From positions 1 to 47,133 of the forward strand of contig DATESB010000102.1 in NCBI GenBank assembly GCA_035271065.1: a DNA stretch of 47,133 nt, in the 5' to 3' direction. The translations under genes were made by a program, and so were the position numbers. The notes beneath the pieces were generated by a model. It worked only from the letters and a program-made list of their open reading frames with translations. It did not search any database and was not told the DNA's origin. Each line of letters opens with the position of its first letter. The first letter of the stretch is position 1. Source of the stretch: JAAYYM01 sp035271065. GTDB taxonomy: Bacteria > Bacillota > Clostridia > Lachnospirales > Lachnospiraceae. Below are positions 35,043-44,859 of the stretch, piece after piece.

Positions 35043-36986
35043 ATGGCAAACAGTATAAAAGTGCCGGAATTTAGCAAATTCAGTGTAACAGACAATCTTT
35101 TTCAACACTATGTCAATTTGGTAGCAACAAAACTGATTCCTTATCAATGGAATGTGCTCAATGGCAAAGGTGAATATGTAAATAGTCATTGCATAGATAA
35201 TTTTATGATTACAGCCGGACTCAAAAAAGGCAAGCACATGGGTGTTGTATTCGGAGATACTGATGCTTACAAATGGTTAGAGACAGTAGCATTTTGTGCA
35301 ATGTACGGAAAAAAAGAATATTTAGCAGAAGCAGATGAACTGATTGATATTATCGAAAAAGCACAGCAGCCGGATGGCTATCTGAATACATATTATACAA
35401 TTGTTGAGCCGGAGTTAAGGTGGACAAATCTGAGAGAAGGACATGAGTTGTATAGTGCCGGTCATATGATTGAAGCAGCAACAGCGTACTATGCGGCAAC
35501 CGGTAATGAACAAATACTGAATGTGGCTATTCGATTTGCAGATTTGATTTTTGATACATTTGGGTGTGATGATAATAAGATACACGGATATCCGGGGCAT
35601 CAGTTGATTGAACTTGCATTGGTAAAACTTTATAAGGTTACTCAAAATGAAAAATATATTGAATTGGCAAGTTATTTCATTTCCGAAAGAGGTAAGGCTC
35701 CAAATTATTTTGAAGAGGAAATGAAAAATCATAACGGTCAGACATTCTTTCCTGAACTGAATGATTATGATATTGCTTATTCTCAATCGCACAAAGAGCC
35801 GATTCATCAAGTGACGGCAGAAGGGCATGCAGTAAGAGCTATGTATATGTACAGCGCAATGGTTGATTTAGCCCTTATTACAGGAAATAATGAGTTAAAA
35901 CAAACATGTCATTTTCTGTGGGATAGTGTTACAAAGAAAAGAATGTATATTACCGGTGGTATTGGATCTTCCGGTCTTCTTGAAAGATTTACGACTGATT
36001 ATGATTTGCCTAATGACAGGATGTACTGTGAATCATGTGCATCGATTGGTCTCATGATGTTTGGTCAGAGGATGGCAGCGCTTACAAAAGATGCATCTTA
36101 TTATGATGATGTGGAGAGAGCGTTGTATAATACTGTGATAGCCGGAATATCCCAGGAGGGAGATCGATACTTTTATGTAAATCCACTGGAGGTATGGCCG
36201 GACAATTGCTTGGAACATACATCTTTGCATTATGTGAAGCCTGTAAGACAGCCTTGGTTTGATGTGGCATGTTGCCCGCCTAATATTGGCAGAACATTGG
36301 CATCATTGGGACAATATATCTATTCTGTTGATGATAAAAGTTTATATATTAATTTATTAATATCATCTGAGATAGAAACTGTTGTAAGAGGTAATTCGGT
36401 GGAAATCAAGTTGTCGAATGATTTGTTTAGCAGAGAAAGACTTCTGTTAGAAGTAAAATCAGTAGGAAAGAATCCGATTACTGTTCGATTAAGAATGCCG
36501 GAATGGATTGAAAATCCTGTTATATGTCTTCAAGGAGAGAAAATAAATCCGGCAATTGAAAACGGATATGTAGTGCTGGCAATCAATCATGAAGGGACGC
36601 ATAATTTTGAAGTATGCGGAGAAGTACCGGGTAAAGTTATGGCAGCAAATCTTAATGTAAGAGCAGATGTTGGAAAAGTAGCTATCACAAAGGGTCCTTT
36701 TATTTATTGCTTAGAGGAAACTGACAATGGAAGTAATCTGGCAGCCATCCGAATTAAGCCGGACACTCAAATAAAAGATGGAACCACGATTAGTGGAATT
36801 GAAGGGAAGATTTCGTCATTAATAGTGGAGGGAAGCAGAATAGTGTCAACGACGTCAAGCGAAAAGGCGCTGTATGAACAGGCGAAAATAGAATCTGTTC
36901 CCACACAGTTACAGGTAGTACCTTATTGCATATGGGGAAATAGAGAACCCGGAGAAATGCGTATCTGGATTGACGCAAGTATATAG
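35043..36986 (+). CDS. Beta-L-arabinofuranosidase, GH127
   Basis: Cleaves beta-L-arabinofuranosides such as those from hydroxyproline-linked oligoarabinosides of plant cell-wall glycoproteins. The 647-residue protein lacks a signal peptide. The (alpha/alpha)6 barrel carries the zinc site and unusual Cys nucleophile of Bifidobacterium HypBA1: Glu330 and Cys332 in YCESCAS, and Cys410/Cys411 in VACCPPN (338, 340, 417, 418 in HypBA1). AGGAGAATGAT precedes the ATG. First gene of an operon with the sugar-binding protein and permeases, under two LacI-type operators. Confidence 0.95.
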   Translation: MANSIKVPEFSKFSVTDNLFQHYVNLVATKLIPYQWNVLNGKGEYVNSHCIDNFMITAGLKKGKHMGVVFGDTDAYKWLETVAFCAMYGKKEYLAEADELIDIIEKAQQPDGYLNTYYTIVEPELRWTNLREGHELYSAGHMIEAATAYYAATGNEQILNVAIRFADLIFDTFGCDDNKIHGYPGHQLIELALVKLYKVTQNEKYIELASYFISERGKAPNYFEEEMKNHNGQTFFPELNDYDIAYSQSHKEPIHQVTAEGHAVRAMYMYSAMVDLALITGNNELKQTCHFLWDSVTKKRMYITGGIGSSGLLERFTTDYDLPNDRMYCESCASIGLMMFGQRMAALTKDASYYDDVERALYNTVIAGISQEGDRYFYVNPLEVWPDNCLEHTSLHYVKPVRQPWFDVACCPPNIGRTLASLGQYIYSVDDKSLYINLLISSEIETVVRGNSVEIKLSNDLFSRERLLLEVKSVGKNPITVRLRMPEWIENPVICLQGEKINPAIENGYVVLAINHEGTHNFEVCGEVPGKVMAANLNVRADVGKVAITKGPFIYCLEETDNGSNLAAIRIKPDTQIKDGTTISGIEGKISSLIVEGSRIVSTTSSEKALYEQAKIESVPTQLQVVPYCIWGNREPGEMRIWIDASI

Positions 36987-37057
36987 GAATTATACGCAGC
37001 AGGAAGTTGCTGTATAACATAAAACAAACACATTTATTTATGAAAGGAAGGAAACGT

Positions 37058-38479
37058 ATGAAAAAGTATTCTAAGGTTTTAGCATTGGTTCTCGCAACGG
37101 CACTTGTATTTGGTGCGGCAGGATGTGGGAAACAAGAAGAAACACCGGCTGCAGGTGACGATGCGACTGCATCAACTGAGGCAGCAACAACAGAAGAAGC
37201 ATCAAAAGAAGATGTTACAGCAACAGAGGAAGCAACAGAAGGGGAAGCAACACATATTTCATATGCATATTGGGGAACTCCTGATGAAGCAGCCAGTGTA
37301 CAGGAAGTAGCTGACAAATATCATGAAGAGAATCCAAACATTATCGTAGACATTATGTGTATTCCAAATGAAGAATATGTGGCAAAACTGAACACACTGG
37401 CAACTGCAGAGGAACTGCCGGATTGTGGTATTATGAGTGAAGCCGGTGTCCTTGATTTTGGTTCAAAAGGACTGCTTGCAGACATTTCAAATATGTATGC
37501 AGGTGCAGATGCTGCTCCGCTTGACTGCATTACATTTAAAGCAGATGGAAAGCCTGTAGCTTATTCGGCAGCAAACGAAATACTTGTTCTTTACTACAAC
37601 AAGGATCTCTTTGATGCAGCAGGTGTTGAGTATCCTTCAGCTACAGAAGCCATGTCATGGGATGAGTTTATTAAGATATCACAGCTTTTGACACTTGATA
37701 CAAACGGAAAAAATGCAACAGAGGATGGATTTGATGCCAATAATATCGTACAGTATGGTTGTACAGTTGATAACTGGACATGGCAGCTTGAAGTTTGGGC
37801 ATTGTCTAATGGAGGCAGATGGTTCTCCGAAGATGGTAAGGAATGTACGATCAACAGTCCTGAAGTAGCTGAATCCATTCAAAATGTAGCTGATCTTATG
37901 AATAAATATCATGTTATGCCTTACAGAGCCGGTTTAACTGATGATGGTGTACAATCTACAATTTGTGCAGGGAATATTGCAATGTCAACCGGTGGTGCAT
38001 GGAATATGGGTACTTGCTTAAATGGTGTTGATTTCAATTATGGTGTAGCAAGACTTCCTATGATGAAAGAATCAGTTACAATTTGTACCGGTGGCCCACA
38101 GGTTGTATTTTCACAGAGCGAACATCCGGAAGAAGCTATGGAATTCATCAAATGGTATATGAAAGAAGAAAACAGCTGGGATAGTCTGATTGCAACCGGT
38201 ATTTGGATGCCTATTCTTGAGAAATACTACACAGATACTGAATTGACCAATAAGTGGATTGATAATCCGAATTTCCCTGAACATGAAGAGTGTGTTGGTG
38301 CATTGGTAAATTATGCAATGGATAATGCTAAGTCTACATGCTGGTATTATACACCGCATACAAATGAGTTCATTGAACTTTTAAGAGCAGCACTTGGTGA
38401 TGTTTGGACAGGAGATCAAACTGCTGCAGAAGCACTCGAAGCAAATTACGATTCATTGAACGCAATTCTGAACCAGTAA
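37058..38479 (+). CDS. Sugar ABC transporter substrate-binding lipoprotein
   Basis: Captures oligosaccharides outside the membrane for the two permeases that follow. The 473-residue protein has a signal peptide with lipobox FGAAGC (Cys23), a Thr/Ala/Glu-rich linker (about 30-70), and a family 1 extracellular solute-binding fold with AYWGTPDEAASVQEVADKYH and the late GGAWNMGT region. The start at 37058 follows AAAGGAAGGA; a longer frame from 37007 lacks a site. The substrate is inferred from neighbours to be an arabino-oligosaccharide. Confidence 0.93.
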   Translation: MKKYSKVLALVLATALVFGAAGCGKQEETPAAGDDATASTEAATTEEASKEDVTATEEATEGEATHISYAYWGTPDEAASVQEVADKYHEENPNIIVDIMCIPNEEYVAKLNTLATAEELPDCGIMSEAGVLDFGSKGLLADISNMYAGADAAPLDCITFKADGKPVAYSAANEILVLYYNKDLFDAAGVEYPSATEAMSWDEFIKISQLLTLDTNGKNATEDGFDANNIVQYGCTVDNWTWQLEVWALSNGGRWFSEDGKECTINSPEVAESIQNVADLMNKYHVMPYRAGLTDDGVQSTICAGNIAMSTGGAWNMGTCLNGVDFNYGVARLPMMKESVTICTGGPQVVFSQSEHPEEAMEFIKWYMKEENSWDSLIATGIWMPILEKYYTDTELTNKWIDNPNFPEHEECVGALVNYAMDNAKSTCWYYTPHTNEFIELLRAALGDVWTGDQTAAEALEANYDSLNAILNQ

Positions 38480-38500
38480 AGCAAATATAAGGTAATCAAT

Positions 38501-38533
38501 TTCCGGAGTAGTTATGAGACAACTGCTCCGGAA
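38501..38533 (+). promoter_or_regulatory. Intergenic hairpin between binding-protein and permease genes
   Basis: TTCCGGAG pairs with CTCCGGAA, with an inner GTT/AAC stem. Only A-rich sequence follows, so it is not a full terminator. Such a stem can protect the upstream message and lower permease expression relative to the binding protein. Confidence 0.6.
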
Positions 38534-38561
38534 AAATAATAAATAATGGAGGAAACTCCCG

Positions 38562-39470
38562 TTGAAAAACAACAGAATTAAGAAAAAATATAATAAAAAC
38601 GAAACATTAGTTGCTCTTATCTGTATTTTTCCGTCAATTATCGGATTGATTTTTTTGACATATGTACCGTTGGCTGCGGTTCTCGGATTGAGTTTTACCA
38701 AGTGGGAGGGCGTTGGTACGCCTGAGTGGGTAGGCTTGGTAAACTATGTGAAACTATTTACCACAGATCCGTATTTTGTGGATTCGATAAAAGTTACCAT
38801 TAGTTTTTCGTTATTAACGGTTATAGGAAGTATGATTTATTCACTTGTCATTGCATTACTATTAAACAGGAAATTACCCGCCCGCGGATTTTTCCGTGCG
38901 GTGTTCTATCTGCCTTATGTATTACCTGCTATGGCAGTATATATTGGATGGAGCTGGTTGTTTGAAGCCAATTTTGGACTGTTTAACTATTTACTCTCAT
39001 TAATTGGCGTTCAGAAGGTGAAATTCATTGCATCATCGGAAATGGTAGTTCCGTCCCTTGCTTTAATTGCCGTGTGGCTTTCCGGAAACTTAATCGTTAT
39101 TTTCCTTGCCGGACTACAAAATGTTCCCAGAGTGTACCATGAAGCTGCTGAGATTGATGGGGCAAATGCATGGCAGAGGTTCTGTAATGTAACTGTCCCC
39201 AGTATGACACCAATTATATTTTATAATCTTTTGATGGCGTTAATTACGAATATGCAGGTAGTGACTCCGGCTTTGGCACTTACACAAGGTGGACCCGGCA
39301 ATTCATCAAGATTCATTTCCTATGTAATGTATCAATATGCTTTTAAGAGTGGAAAAATCAGTTACGCGTGTGCAATTTCGTTTATTTCATTCTTAATCAT
39401 AGGATTTTTCACAATTATTCTTTTTGCCACCAGTAAATCATGGATATTCTATGAAGGAGGTGATGACTGA
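38562..39470 (+). CDS. Sugar ABC transporter permease (MalF/UgpA type)
   Basis: Membrane component of a carbohydrate importer. The 302-residue protein has six predicted membrane segments and the EAA loop EAAEIDGANAWQRFCNVTVP that contacts the ATPase. The start is a TTG at 38562, eight bases after GGAGG; no ATG is better placed. The stop overlaps the next gene's ATG by one base (TGATG). Confidence 0.93.
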   Translation: MKNNRIKKKYNKNETLVALICIFPSIIGLIFLTYVPLAAVLGLSFTKWEGVGTPEWVGLVNYVKLFTTDPYFVDSIKVTISFSLLTVIGSMIYSLVIALLLNRKLPARGFFRAVFYLPYVLPAMAVYIGWSWLFEANFGLFNYLLSLIGVQKVKFIASSEMVVPSLALIAVWLSGNLIVIFLAGLQNVPRVYHEAAEIDGANAWQRFCNVTVPSMTPIIFYNLLMALITNMQVVTPALALTQGGPGNSSRFISYVMYQYAFKSGKISYACAISFISFLIIGFFTIILFATSKSWIFYEGGDD

Positions 39471-40333
39471 TGCGTCGCGAAGGTAATTTACATAGTAAGA
39501 AGAGAAATGAAAAAATAGCCAATGTCTTGACGCTCATAGTTGTTACTGTACTGGCGCTGATTGTTATGCTGCCTATTTGGTGGATATTTAGATCTAGTTT
39601 AATGACAAATGCAGAATTATTTAAATGGCCGCCAACCATACTTCCACCAAATTGGTTATGGTCAAATTATAAAGAAGCTCTGGTATATTTTCCGTTTTGG
39701 GATTACTTTAAAAATACGATGACGATTATTGTACCGGCAGTAATTGGTGGAACGGTTACAGCAACCCTCAGCGGATATGCATTTGCAAGACTAAGATTCC
39801 CCGGCAAAAAGTTTTTGTTTAGTCTGTGCGTTGGTTCGATGCTGTTACCAACCATGGTAACACTGATTCCATTATACATTATGTGGACGAAGGGCTTTCA
39901 TTTGGCAAATACTTTTTGGCCATTGATTCTACCTTATTTTTGCGGAGGCGGAGCATTTAATATTTTTCTGATTAGACAGTTTATCAGTACGATTCCAAAA
40001 GAGTTGGATGAAGCCGCAACGATTGACGGCGCTGGTAAGTTCCGTATTCTTTTCAGTATCATTTTTCCGGCGATTAAATCTGCAATGATTGTTGTTGCAT
40101 TGCTGTTATTTATTCAAATTTGGAATGATTTGTTACAGCAAATGATTTATATCAATACTTCTGATAAATTTACAATCGCAATTGGTTTATCCCAGTTTAA
40201 AGGCTCCCTCAAATCAGACTGGTCTGCGATTATGTGTGCAACCTGTATGTCATTTATTCCCGGCGTTGTTTTCTATCTTTTTGGACAGAAGTACTTTGTG
40301 GAAGGAATTGCACTCACCGGTATGAAAAATTAG
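39470..40333 (+). CDS. Sugar ABC transporter permease (MalG/UgpE type)
   Basis: Second permease of the importer, 287 residues, six predicted membrane segments, EAA loop DEAATIDGAGKFRILFSIIFP. AAGGAGGTGATGACTG before the ATG is an almost complete complement of the 16S rRNA tail. No ATP-binding protein follows; such importers in Firmicutes commonly share an MsmX/MsmK-type ATPase encoded elsewhere (inference). Confidence 0.93.
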   Translation: MRREGNLHSKKRNEKIANVLTLIVVTVLALIVMLPIWWIFRSSLMTNAELFKWPPTILPPNWLWSNYKEALVYFPFWDYFKNTMTIIVPAVIGGTVTATLSGYAFARLRFPGKKFLFSLCVGSMLLPTMVTLIPLYIMWTKGFHLANTFWPLILPYFCGGGAFNIFLIRQFISTIPKELDEAATIDGAGKFRILFSIIFPAIKSAMIVVALLLFIQIWNDLLQQMIYINTSDKFTIAIGLSQFKGSLKSDWSAIMCATCMSFIPGVVFYLFGQKYFVEGIALTGMKN

Positions 40334-40368
40334 TATCTCCCTTTGGATATTAAATGTAACTTTATTTG

Positions 40369-40405
40369 AAAGGCAAGAACGGCTTATATTGTTCTTGCCT
40401 TTTCT
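40369..40405 (+). terminator. Intrinsic terminator after the transporter operon
   Basis: AAAGGCAAGAAC pairs with GTTCTTGCCTTT around a ten-base loop, followed by TTCTCG. Confidence 0.88.
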
Positions 40406-40452
40406 CGTAGAACTATTTAAGAATAAAAAGCCACCATTAAATGTAAATTTGA

Positions 40453-40481
40453 TTTACTTGTACCCCCAAATATGGTATATT
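40453..40481 (+). promoter_or_regulatory. Promoter of the CheB-CheR-kinase gene
   Basis: TTTACT (40453-40458) and TATATT (40476-40481) are 17 bp apart, about 95 bp before the start. Confidence 0.55.
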
Positions 40482-40576
40482 ATGAATAATAATGATTAAT
40501 TAATAACACTTAAATGAAGCAAATATTTGTTTCATCTCACATGCTGGGAAGCGTAATCGGAGAAGGAGATGAATCT

Positions 40577-43500
40577 ATGCCAAGTAAGAAGCAAGAGGCA
40601 AAAACGAGAACTCTTGAGAATTGTATTGTTGCGTTAGGAGCATCCGCCGGAGGACTTGAGGCGTTGCAGGCGTTCTTTACCGCATTGCCGATGGATACGG
40701 GTATTCCATATGTGGTGATACAACATCTTTCTCCGGACTATAAAAGCATGTTGAGCGAAATCCTGTCTAAGAGCACGGATATGCCGGTAATGCAGGTGGA
40801 GAACGGCACAGAACTACAGCCGAACCATGTCTATGTGATTGCACCGGGAAAGATGATGAAATTATCCAACGGGCGAATCCGACTCACGAAACAGGACAAG
40901 ACCCATCTTAGTCTACCGATAGATGAATTCTTTCGCTCACTTGCAGAGGAAACAGAGGGCGGAGCGATTGCAATTATTCTCTCCGGCACAGGTTCCGACG
41001 GCTCCGGCGGTATCAAGGATATCAAGGAACACGGAGGCGTTATCTTTGTACAGGAACCGGATAGCTGTAAATTCGACAGTATGCCTCGAAATGCAATTGG
41101 CACGGGTTTGGTAGATGCTGCGCTGAGTCCTGAATTGCTTGCTGCAGAAGTAGCCGAGATAACCGATTTGCTAAACGGGAAACTGAAACCGATTGAACAC
41201 GAGGTAATGACCGACAGTACAGCACTGGAAACGATTTATGATACCCTGAAAAAAGTAAGAAATATTAACTTTAGACAATATCGACAGGAAACCATGCTGC
41301 GTCGTATCGAACGCAGAATGATACTGATGCACAAGGAGACGCTTGCGGAGTATGCTGACTTTGTGGTGTCGTCACAGGAAGAATGCAAAGCGTTGGCCAA
41401 TGACATGTTAATCGGTGTTACTCGCTTTTTTAGAGATCCGGATTGTTTTGAGGCGCTGAGAAAGAATGCGATTTGTAACATCTTGCAGAATTCTTCTGAT
41501 GAACAGATTCGTGTATGGGTACCCGGCTGCTCCACGGGAGAAGAAGCGTATTCTATTGCCATTTTAATGAAAGAGGAACTGGAACGGCTCAAGATAAAAC
41601 GAGACGTCAAGATATTTGCCACCGATTTGGATGAAGAGGCTATTACCTTTGCTGCTAACGGCGTATACGGTGAAAATATCATTGAATCTGTCTCGATTTC
41701 AAGACTTGGCCGTTTTTTTATTCGTCGTGAGAAAGAGTACCAAATCATTCGTGAAATACGGCAGATGGTCGTGTTTTCTCCGCATAATGTGTTTGCTGAT
41801 GCACCGTTTGGCAGGCTTGACCTTGTTTCCTGTCGTAATATGCTGATTTATTTTCAACCGGCACTCCAAAACGACCTGTTTGCCATTTTCCATATGGCAC
41901 TCAAAGATAAAGGGTATCTGTTCCTGGGTAAGTCTGAGAATATAGGCAATTATTCAAAAGCGTTCATTACTGTTGACAGTGGTACAAAGTTGTTTGTTCA
42001 CGACGGCAACGCGCGGATTCCCGGGCAGAAGAACCTGCCGTTTCTGCAAGGAAGTATGGGGAGAGCAAAGACAGGCAAAGCTTCAAAGCAGCTGAACGAA
42101 TCGGCGCCTTTGGAAACGCATGTCTTGCAGGATGGTGACTATCTTGCGCGTAACACCGCTTTATTTGAGGAATTTATGCCTGCCTGCGTGATTGTAAATG
42201 AAAAAAATGATATCATACATTTTCTTGGAGATTATGATAATTACTTCCGTAAAATTCGTGGAAAGACAACTACAAATCTATTTGATCTGTTGACAGATGG
42301 GTTGAAGGCAACGATTTCCACGCTGCTGAAGGAAGCACGAGAAAGTAAACATAAGGTTCAGTATAAGGATATCGGTTTCCATGGAGAACTAAGGGATGAG
42401 GTTATAACTGTCACGGTTGCACCTATGGATAGTGTGCTGTCGGAAACAGGGGAACTTTATGCCATTGTTTTCGCCGATAAGGGACAGCGTGGCGAAATTA
42501 AAGATGCTGTGAACTTTGAGATAGACCGAATTTCCGCAAAACGAATCAGTGACCTTGAGCAAGAGAATAAGGAAATTAGAAGCCAGCTCATGCAAGGTAT
42601 TCTTGAAAAAGAAAGTTCCAACGAGGAACTGCAAGCCGCAAATGAGGAAATGTTGACTTCCAACGAGGAACTGCAAAGTTCCAATGAGGAGTTACAATCG
42701 GTGAATGAGGAACTGTATACCGTCAATGCGGAATACCAACTCAAGTTAGATGAAGTGCGTCGATTGAATGACGATATTACGAATTTCCTTTCTTCTACGA
42801 TGGTAGGCGTCATATTTATTGACCATGAACAGATTATTAAGCGATTCACCCAGTATGTTGCGATTGAATTTGCTGTCATGGAACAGGATATCGGCCGACC
42901 CATCAGCTGCATGGCGTATAACTTTATTTCGGAAGATATAGAAGCAGCATGCGCCCAAGTTCTGAAAACGCTGATTCCGATTGAAAGAGAGTTGCAAACA
43001 AATAAGGACAAGACTTTCTTCACACGTATTGCGCCTTATTGCTCTGCAGAAAATAAGGTCTTGGGCTGTGTCCTGACGTTTGTTGATACCACTTCGCTTA
43101 AAGCGGGGCAGCGCGATTTGGCAGAGGCGGTTAAAAACCTTTCTGTGGCTCGTGAAGAAGCTGTGGAAGCCAATCATGCAAAGAGCGATTTTCTTTCTCG
43201 TATGAGTCATGACATCCGCACACCACTCAACGCGATTATCGGTTCAGTTAATTTGGCAATGGAGGAGAATAACCCTGCGGAGACCAACGAACTTCTGACC
43301 AGCGTGAATGTTGCAAGTAAGTATCTGCTGGGACTTATTAATGATATCCTTGACTTAAGCAAGATAGAAAACGGCAAGATTGAACTGAACGAGGAGCCGT
43401 ATACGCGCAGAGAATTCCTGCTCAACATCAATACAGTCATAAAACCACTGATGGACTTCAAGAACATTCAATTTACAATCAAATACGATGGTAATGGCGA

Positions 43501-44311
43501 ATGTGTTATTGTAGACCAACTGCGTTTCAATCAGATATTTTTCAACCTTTTGTCAAATGCGGCAAAGTTTACACCGGAAGGTGGATCTGTGGGACTCACG
43601 CTTGAACAAATCCATGACCATAACGGCAAGTATGGAATGCGCTATTATGTTCGGGATACCGGAATTGGCATGAGCGATGAATTTCAGAGGGTTTGCTTTG
43701 AGTCATTTGTACAAGAGAGAGCAAATCAAAATGAAGAAAGCAAAGGTTCCGGTCTGGGTCTGGCAATTGTGAAGCATCTGGTTGAAGAAATGGGTGGAAC
43801 AATACGTGTAAAAAGCGAATTGGGAAAAGGTACGGAGTTTATTCTGGAGTTTTATCTGAACACAATTGAGCGTGCTTCTGAACCAAGTATTTCGCTTGAG
43901 ATTGATTATTCGGTGCTGAACGGATGTCATGTACTTTTGGTTGATGACAATGAGATAAATCTAATGATTACAGAGAAGATACTTGAGCGGAAAGGCTGTA
44001 TCATTGAGACTGCAATGGATGGTGCCGAAGCAGTCGATATATTCAAAGCGTCAGAGACTGGATCTTTCGACATTATCATCACAGATATTAGGATGCCTAT
44101 TATGGACGGACTTGAAGAAACGCGCCAAATAAGAGCACTGAAGCGGTCGGATGCAACCACAGTTCCAATTGTTGCACTTACAGCAGACGCCTTCAATGAA
44201 GAACGCGAAAAGACGGTGGATGCCGGTATGACTGCTCGCCTGATTAAGCCTGTCGAGCCGGATTTACTGTATGCCACTGTATCAAACCTGATTCACGATA
44301 ACAGTGTATAG
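40577..44311 (+). CDS. CheB-CheR-PAS-histidine kinase-receiver fusion protein
   Basis: A 1244-residue soluble signalling protein with no membrane segment. Order: CheB methylesterase (about 15-200) with triad Ser23 (GASAGG), His50 (IQHLSPD) and Asp141 (GTGSDG); CheR methyltransferase (about 210-480) with VPGCSTGEEAYS from Val315; a PAS-like region (about 525-640); a heptad coiled coil with repeated NEELQ units; a second PAS-like domain (about 755-860); HisKA with His878 in SHDIRTPLNAIIG; HATPase with NLLSNAAKFTPEGG and GSGLGLAIVKHL; and a receiver with Asp1170 in DIIITDIRMPIMDG. All catalytic residues are kept. The start at 40577 follows GAAGGAG; an ATG at 40514 lies before it. No chemoreceptor is nearby, so targets are unknown. 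Confidence 0.93.
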   Translation: MPSKKQEAKTRTLENCIVALGASAGGLEALQAFFTALPMDTGIPYVVIQHLSPDYKSMLSEILSKSTDMPVMQVENGTELQPNHVYVIAPGKMMKLSNGRIRLTKQDKTHLSLPIDEFFRSLAEETEGGAIAIILSGTGSDGSGGIKDIKEHGGVIFVQEPDSCKFDSMPRNAIGTGLVDAALSPELLAAEVAEITDLLNGKLKPIEHEVMTDSTALETIYDTLKKVRNINFRQYRQETMLRRIERRMILMHKETLAEYADFVVSSQEECKALANDMLIGVTRFFRDPDCFEALRKNAICNILQNSSDEQIRVWVPGCSTGEEAYSIAILMKEELERLKIKRDVKIFATDLDEEAITFAANGVYGENIIESVSISRLGRFFIRREKEYQIIREIRQMVVFSPHNVFADAPFGRLDLVSCRNMLIYFQPALQNDLFAIFHMALKDKGYLFLGKSENIGNYSKAFITVDSGTKLFVHDGNARIPGQKNLPFLQGSMGRAKTGKASKQLNESAPLETHVLQDGDYLARNTALFEEFMPACVIVNEKNDIIHFLGDYDNYFRKIRGKTTTNLFDLLTDGLKATISTLLKEARESKHKVQYKDIGFHGELRDEVITVTVAPMDSVLSETGELYAIVFADKGQRGEIKDAVNFEIDRISAKRISDLEQENKEIRSQLMQGILEKESSNEELQAANEEMLTSNEELQSSNEELQSVNEELYTVNAEYQLKLDEVRRLNDDITNFLSSTMVGVIFIDHEQIIKRFTQYVAIEFAVMEQDIGRPISCMAYNFISEDIEAACAQVLKTLIPIERELQTNKDKTFFTRIAPYCSAENKVLGCVLTFVDTTSLKAGQRDLAEAVKNLSVAREEAVEANHAKSDFLSRMSHDIRTPLNAIIGSVNLAMEENNPAETNELLTSVNVASKYLLGLINDILDLSKIENGKIELNEEPYTRREFLLNINTVIKPLMDFKNIQFTIKYDGNGECVIVDQLRFNQIFFNLLSNAAKFTPEGGSVGLTLEQIHDHNGKYGMRYYVRDTGIGMSDEFQRVCFESFVQERANQNEESKGSGLGLAIVKHLVEEMGGTIRVKSELGKGTEFILEFYLNTIERASEPSISLEIDYSVLNGCHVLLVDDNEINLMITEKILERKGCIIETAMDGAEAVDIFKASETGSFDIIITDIRMPIMDGLEETRQIRALKRSDATTVPIVALTADAFNEEREKTVDAGMTARLIKPVEPDLLYATVSNLIHDNSV

Positions 44312-44392
44312 TTACAAAAGAATAAAGTTAAAGTGGACACCGCAAATGATTGCGTGCTCACTGTCATCGAACTATCGGTGAGGTAATCAAAA

Positions 44393-44827
44393 ATGAGAAG
44401 ATTATTATACACATTTTGGCAATGTACATGGGGAATACTGCAGACCATTTTAGGGTTTGCAGTATTTCTTGTAAATGTAAAGCAACGACATACGATTTAT
44501 CATGGAGCGATAGTCACTGAGTGGAAGTTATCGACAAGCGCTTCGCTTGGGCTTTTCGTCTTTATAGCAGTGGGGGCTGCAAATGATGTTCACAAGAAAT
44601 TGCTTGTTCATGAATACGGACATACCATTCAATCGCTCCTGCTTGGCCCTTTTTATCTGATTGTGATAGGTGTTCCGTCATCGTTGTGGTGCTTGCTCCC
44701 TTATTTTCAAAACATAAGGAAGAAGCGCAGTATATCCTATTATGCCATGTATACAGAACGGTGGGCGAATCAGTGGGGCGAAAAAGTTACCGGTGAAGCA
44801 TCCATGGGGTTGGCGAGTCTGAGGTAA
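44393..44827 (+). CDS. Small membrane protein with HEYGH motif
   Basis: A 144-residue protein with about three hydrophobic segments (near 8-28, 50-64, 80-104). It contains HEYGH at 73-77 followed by TIQSLLLGPFYL, an HExxH-type zinc site at the membrane edge, and a later ERWANQWG that could supply a third ligand. Such short proteins occur in Clostridia and Bacteroidetes without a tested function; whether it is a protease is not known. GAGGTAATC precedes the ATG. Convergent with the flavodoxin fusion gene across the inverted-repeat array. Confidence 0.65.
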   Translation: MRRLLYTFWQCTWGILQTILGFAVFLVNVKQRHTIYHGAIVTEWKLSTSASLGLFVFIAVGAANDVHKKLLVHEYGHTIQSLLLGPFYLIVIGVPSSLWCLLPYFQNIRKKRSISYYAMYTERWANQWGEKVTGEASMGLASLR

Positions 44828-44859
44828 TGTACCTGAGCAAATCTTTGTACAGACTTCAC

